Assembly (NCBI GenBank): GCA_965223985.1
Contig: OZ245030.1
Span: 992,001 to 1,056,000, forward strand
Direction: 5' to 3'
Origin: JAPPKS01 sp963667895
GTDB lineage: Bacteria > Poribacteria > WGA-4E > PCPOR2b
Length of the DNA stretch: 64,000 nt
The notes beneath the pieces are model-generated. The model did not search any database and was not told where the DNA came from. It saw only the letters and a program-made list of their open reading frames with translations. The position numbers and the translations under genes were made by a program. Below are positions 61,000 through 64,000 of this stretch, in pieces (position 1 is the first letter of the stretch; the number at the start of each line of letters is the position of its first letter).

Positions 61000-63254
61000 T
61001 GTCAGAGAAGAAAGAATACAAAGTACTCGGAACCCGTCCCATCCGTCATGATGGTGTCGATAAGGTGACAGGTCGTGCCCTCTACGGCGCAGACTTCCAA
61101 ACTACTGGTTTGCTGCACGGCAAAATTCTGCGCAGTCCTCATGCCCATGCACGCATCAAATCGATTGACACTAGCCGGGCAGAAGCCCATCCCGGTGTGA
61201 AAGCAGTCATGACCGCGGAAGACCTCCCTACGGCAGCGGATAAAATCGCTGATCTCGGCGAGAGCGCGGTTAATCTGAAATATCTGTGTGATAATATTCT
61301 CGCGAGCGACAAAGCCCTCTACACAGGACATGCAGTTGCTGCACTCGCAGCGAACGACCCCCACACGGCTGAAGAAGCGCTCGAACTCATTGATGTCGAG
61401 TACGAGCTGCTTCCGCCGGTGCTTGAGGTGCGCGAAGCGATGAAACATGATGCGACGCTGCTGCATGAGAATCTCAAAACCGACGCGATGGGAGAAAAAT
61501 CTGAAAAGTCGAGTAATATTGCAACTCATTTCCAGCACAAAAAGGGAGATATCGACAAAGGCTTCGCAGAAGCAGATTTAATCATTGAGCACGATTTTGT
61601 CACGGGTACCGTGCATCAAGGCTACATTGAGCCTCACAATGCAACCGCGTTGTACAATCCAGACGGACAACTTACCATCTGGTGCAGCACACAAGGTGCA
61701 TTTACGGTTCGGCAACAAATAGCAGAAATTCTCCAGATACCGATTTCCAAGATTAAGGTGGTGCCGATGGAGATTGGCGGCGGATTTGGCGGAAAGATTA
61801 GTATTTACCTTGAGCCGGTTGCCGCGCTGCTATCCAAGAAATCGGGCCGTCCTGTCAAAGTCTTGATGAATCGGACAGAAGTCTTTGAAGCCACGGGACC
61901 AACTCCCGCATCTTACATCCGTGTAAAGATGGGAGCTACTAACGATGGGCGTATAACCGCGGCGGAGGGCTACTTGGCTTTTGAAGCTGGCGCGTATCCG
62001 GGTTCACCCGTTGGCGCAGGAGCGATGTGTATTTTCTCTCCTTACAATATTCCCAATGGGCTGATCGATGGGTATGATGTTGTCGTCAATAAACCGAAAA
62101 GCAATGCATATCGCGCCCCCGGCGCAACAAATGCTGAGTTCGCCGCTGAAACCGTCGTTGATGAAATCTGTGAAAAAATCGGGATGGACCCGCTCGAATT
62201 CCGTGTTCTCAACGCAGCAGAAGAGGGTGTCAGTCGTATTGATGGTCCGGTATTCCCGCGTATCGGTTGCATCGAAACAACTGAAGCGGCAATGGAACAT
62301 CCGCACTACGCAGCTCCCCTCGAAGGGGAATATAGAGGGCGCGGCGTCGCTTCCGGTTTCTGGTTCAATGTCGGTTTGAAATCAAGCGTCTCAATTAACG
62401 TGAACCCCGATGGGACGATAAGCCTTGTCGAAGGTTCGACTGACATCGGCGGCACGCGGGCTTCGATTGCAATGCAAGCCGCGGAGGTATTGGGGATTCC
62501 CGCCGAAGCGGTTTATCCCACTGTGGTCGATACAAATTCGGTCGGTTATACAGATGTGACCGGTGGCAGCCGTACCACATTTGCGACGGGATACGCCGCT
62601 TATGAAGCCGCTCAGGATGTCAAGCGGCAGATGATGGAACGCGCAGCAAAATTGTGGGACGTAGATTCAGGAGAGGTGCAGTTCTCCGACGGCGATTTTA
62701 TATGCGTGAACGGCAAAGATGAACGTATGAGTTTCAAAGAGTTGGCTGCGAGACTTGATGAGGTCGGTGGTCCAGTTACGGGACGCGCATCCGTCGATCC
62801 AACGGGGGTTGGTGGCGCTTTCGCTACACATATCGTGGACGTTGAGGTCGATCCAGACACCGGCAAGGTCCAAATCCTGCGCTATACAGCGACTCAGGAC
62901 GCTGGAAAAGCCGTCCACCCCAGTTATGTCGAAGGGCAGATGCAAGGCGGCGTCACGCAAGGGATCGGTTGGGCGTTGAATGAGGAATATATCTACAACG
63001 AGCAAGGAAGAATGACCAACGCGAGTTTCCTCGATTATCGTATGCCAACCTGCCTGGATCTACCGATGATTGACACGGTTATCGTTGAAGTTCCCAACCC
63101 GGGTCACCCGTATGGTGTCAGAGGTGTGGGGGAGGTCCCAATCGTTCCGCCCCCCGCGGCGATTGCCAACGCAATATATCGTGCCATAGGCGTTCGGATG
63201 AAGGAACTACCGATGTCACCTGGTCGAATACTCAAAACGATGGGAAAACTCTGA
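60999..63254 (+). CDS. Molybdopterin subunit of a xanthine dehydrogenase-family hydroxylase
   Basis: 751 residues. GGGFGGKIS, the moco-binding NAYRAPGATNAEFAAE segment and the catalytic Glu loop RGVGEVPIVPP identify the large subunit. The AYRAPG loop differs from the AYxCSFR of form I CO dehydrogenase, so CO is an unlikely substrate; aldehydes, N-heterocycles or nicotinate-like compounds are possible. Complete length, two GxGxG-type cofactor loops intact. Cotranscribed with the subunits upstream. Confidence 0.92.
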   Translation: MSEKKEYKVLGTRPIRHDGVDKVTGRALYGADFQTTGLLHGKILRSPHAHARIKSIDTSRAEAHPGVKAVMTAEDLPTAADKIADLGESAVNLKYLCDNILASDKALYTGHAVAALAANDPHTAEEALELIDVEYELLPPVLEVREAMKHDATLLHENLKTDAMGEKSEKSSNIATHFQHKKGDIDKGFAEADLIIEHDFVTGTVHQGYIEPHNATALYNPDGQLTIWCSTQGAFTVRQQIAEILQIPISKIKVVPMEIGGGFGGKISIYLEPVAALLSKKSGRPVKVLMNRTEVFEATGPTPASYIRVKMGATNDGRITAAEGYLAFEAGAYPGSPVGAGAMCIFSPYNIPNGLIDGYDVVVNKPKSNAYRAPGATNAEFAAETVVDEICEKIGMDPLEFRVLNAAEEGVSRIDGPVFPRIGCIETTEAAMEHPHYAAPLEGEYRGRGVASGFWFNVGLKSSVSINVNPDGTISLVEGSTDIGGTRASIAMQAAEVLGIPAEAVYPTVVDTNSVGYTDVTGGSRTTFATGYAAYEAAQDVKRQMMERAAKLWDVDSGEVQFSDGDFICVNGKDERMSFKELAARLDEVGGPVTGRASVDPTGVGGAFATHIVDVEVDPDTGKVQILRYTATQDAGKAVHPSYVEGQMQGGVTQGIGWALNEEYIYNEQGRMTNASFLDYRMPTCLDLPMIDTVIVEVPNPGHPYGVRGVGEVPIVPPPAAIANAIYRAIGVRMKELPMSPGRILKTMGKL

Positions 63255-63364
63255 ACATTGAGCTGGTAAACAGTGCCTGCCTCTGATTGAAGCGAAGGGG
63301 CAGGCACGTGGCACTCACCATACTTTGTATTCCCAGCTTACCCGCATTCATGAAAGGCTATACC

Positions 63365-63658
63365 ATGCCAATTGTATCAATCCCGTCCCTCATGCAGAAT
63401 CTCACCAATGGCGTAGATAAAGTTAACGTGGACGGCAAAACACTGCGAGAAGTGATTTCCAATCTAGAGAAGTTCTATCCAGGCTTTGCAGCACGTCTCT
63501 GCGATGGCGATCGAATACGTCAAAATATTTCGTTGTACATTGATGGTCTCATCTCACGCGAAGGGATGCGACAACTTGTAAAAGCGGACACGGAGATTCA
63601 CTTTATCCCAGCCATCAGTGGAGGCTGCAGCCCCATACTTGCCAAGAAACGTCAATAA
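63365..63658 (+). CDS. MoaD/ThiS-like protein with C-terminal tail
   Basis: 97 residues from ATG 63365 with AAGG upstream. Beta-grasp pattern (VSIPSLMQNLTNG, KTLREVISNLE, IHFIPAISGG) as in sulphur carriers. The Gly-Gly is not terminal: ten residues CSPILAKKRQ follow, so proteolytic trimming or loss of carrier function must be considered. Last gene after the molybdenum hydroxylase; may supply sulphur for molybdopterin or serve another carrier role. Confidence 0.7.
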   Translation: MPIVSIPSLMQNLTNGVDKVNVDGKTLREVISNLEKFYPGFAARLCDGDRIRQNISLYIDGLISREGMRQLVKADTEIHFIPAISGGCSPILAKKRQ

Positions 63659-64000
63659 ATTGCCGTCTAGACGCAGCAGATTTGGGATTATGCCTGAATG
63701 ATGACCCATTTCCGCTCGACTTCGCGATCTCATGCGATACTAGATTCCGATAGGCGTATCGCGTTCACACCCCAAAAACCCGCCCAATCTTACACTTCCT
63801 TCTTCGGCAAGGAAGTGCTAACAATATCTCCGCAAGAATCGGTTGATTGAATTGTAGACCAACTACCGCTTGTCCCATAATCAAACGGAACAATCATCAC
63901 GCAACAAGACCCCCATCCAAACGATACTCAAGGAAAGCGATTATCATCTTTCCCTGTTCAAGGAAGACGAAATTGACAATCTGCATGATAGGATCTCCAT
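63659..64000. other. Right-edge region without a supported gene
   Basis: A 9-bp stem CACTTCCTT/AAGGAAGTG (63793-63801 with 63809-63817, 7-nt loop) has no T run. On the minus strand a frame enters from the right edge and ends after about 34 codons, possibly the end of a gene outside the window. Nothing else seen. Confidence 0.4.

Noticed and set aside
60999..63254. Form I CO dehydrogenase
   Set aside because: The active-site loop is AYRAPG, not the AYxCSFR of form I enzymes.
1..64000. tRNA, rRNA or CRISPR
   Set aside because: Reading for the T-arm consensus, rRNA landmarks and regularly spaced repeats found none.
63898..64000. Gene entering from the right edge on the minus strand
   Set aside because: Only about 34 codons with no recognisable motif; mentioned in the edge entry only.

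Overview
The window looks like one contig of an uncultivated, Gram-negative-type (diderm) bacterium with moderate GC, strong Shine-Dalgarno use and sigma70-like promoters. LolA, a large DUF5916 outer-membrane-type protein and lipoproteins imply an outer membrane. A full Pup-proteasome locus (ARC/Mpa, Dop, Pup, PrcB, PrcA, PafA) is present although nothing else looks actinobacterial. Together with a DUF6785-type membrane protein, an AtuA pair and several cupins this suggests a Poribacteria-like or related candidate phylum. That placement is an inference from gene content; no rRNA or tRNA gene was found to settle it.

Left part (1-6.1 kb) is accessory DNA: a truncated TfoX-like end, a cytochrome P460 lipoprotein, GTTGGGTT hairpin repeats, possible IS200/IS605 end remnants, a DUF6978-like/DUF1828 gene pair, a decayed type I restriction-modification locus (hsdM relic plus hsdS) and a frameshifted gene resembling the uracil-DNA-glycosylase superfamily. 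From 6.1 to 31 kb most genes are housekeeping: uppS-yvlD-rsgA-yyaL-TPR on the minus strand, then cupin, methyltransferase, DUF362 and ileS on plus, then DUF5916, a VWA protein, MATE, a RIS-DUF2250 protein, purD, ftsY, a cupin and two cyclophilins on minus, and leuCD on plus from its own divergent promoter.

From 31.3 to 42.8 kb the minus strand carries a 1634-residue SF1 helicase-nuclease (defence candidate), a small broken membrane-protein gene, an OB-fold membrane protein with two flotillins (one operon), and ppdK. From 43 to 50.3 kb is the proteasome locus: the ARC ATPase feeds pupylated substrates to the PrcAB core, Dop activates Pup (which ends in GGQ) and removes it, PafA attaches it. 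Just upstream is an unrecognised 117-residue gene behind a consensus promoter and a long, hairpin-rich leader. Next come recA-thpR-pgsA-lolA as one minus-strand operon with a clear promoter.

The right end (55-63.7 kb) has two divergent operons with good promoters: DUF6785 membrane protein/AtuA/AtuA partner on minus and a three-subunit molybdenum hydroxylase plus a MoaD/ThiS-like protein on plus. They read like a small catabolic island of unknown substrate. Two genes in the window (near 5.9 kb and 36.3 kb) are broken at homopolymer runs, so assembly errors should be considered before calling them pseudogenes.
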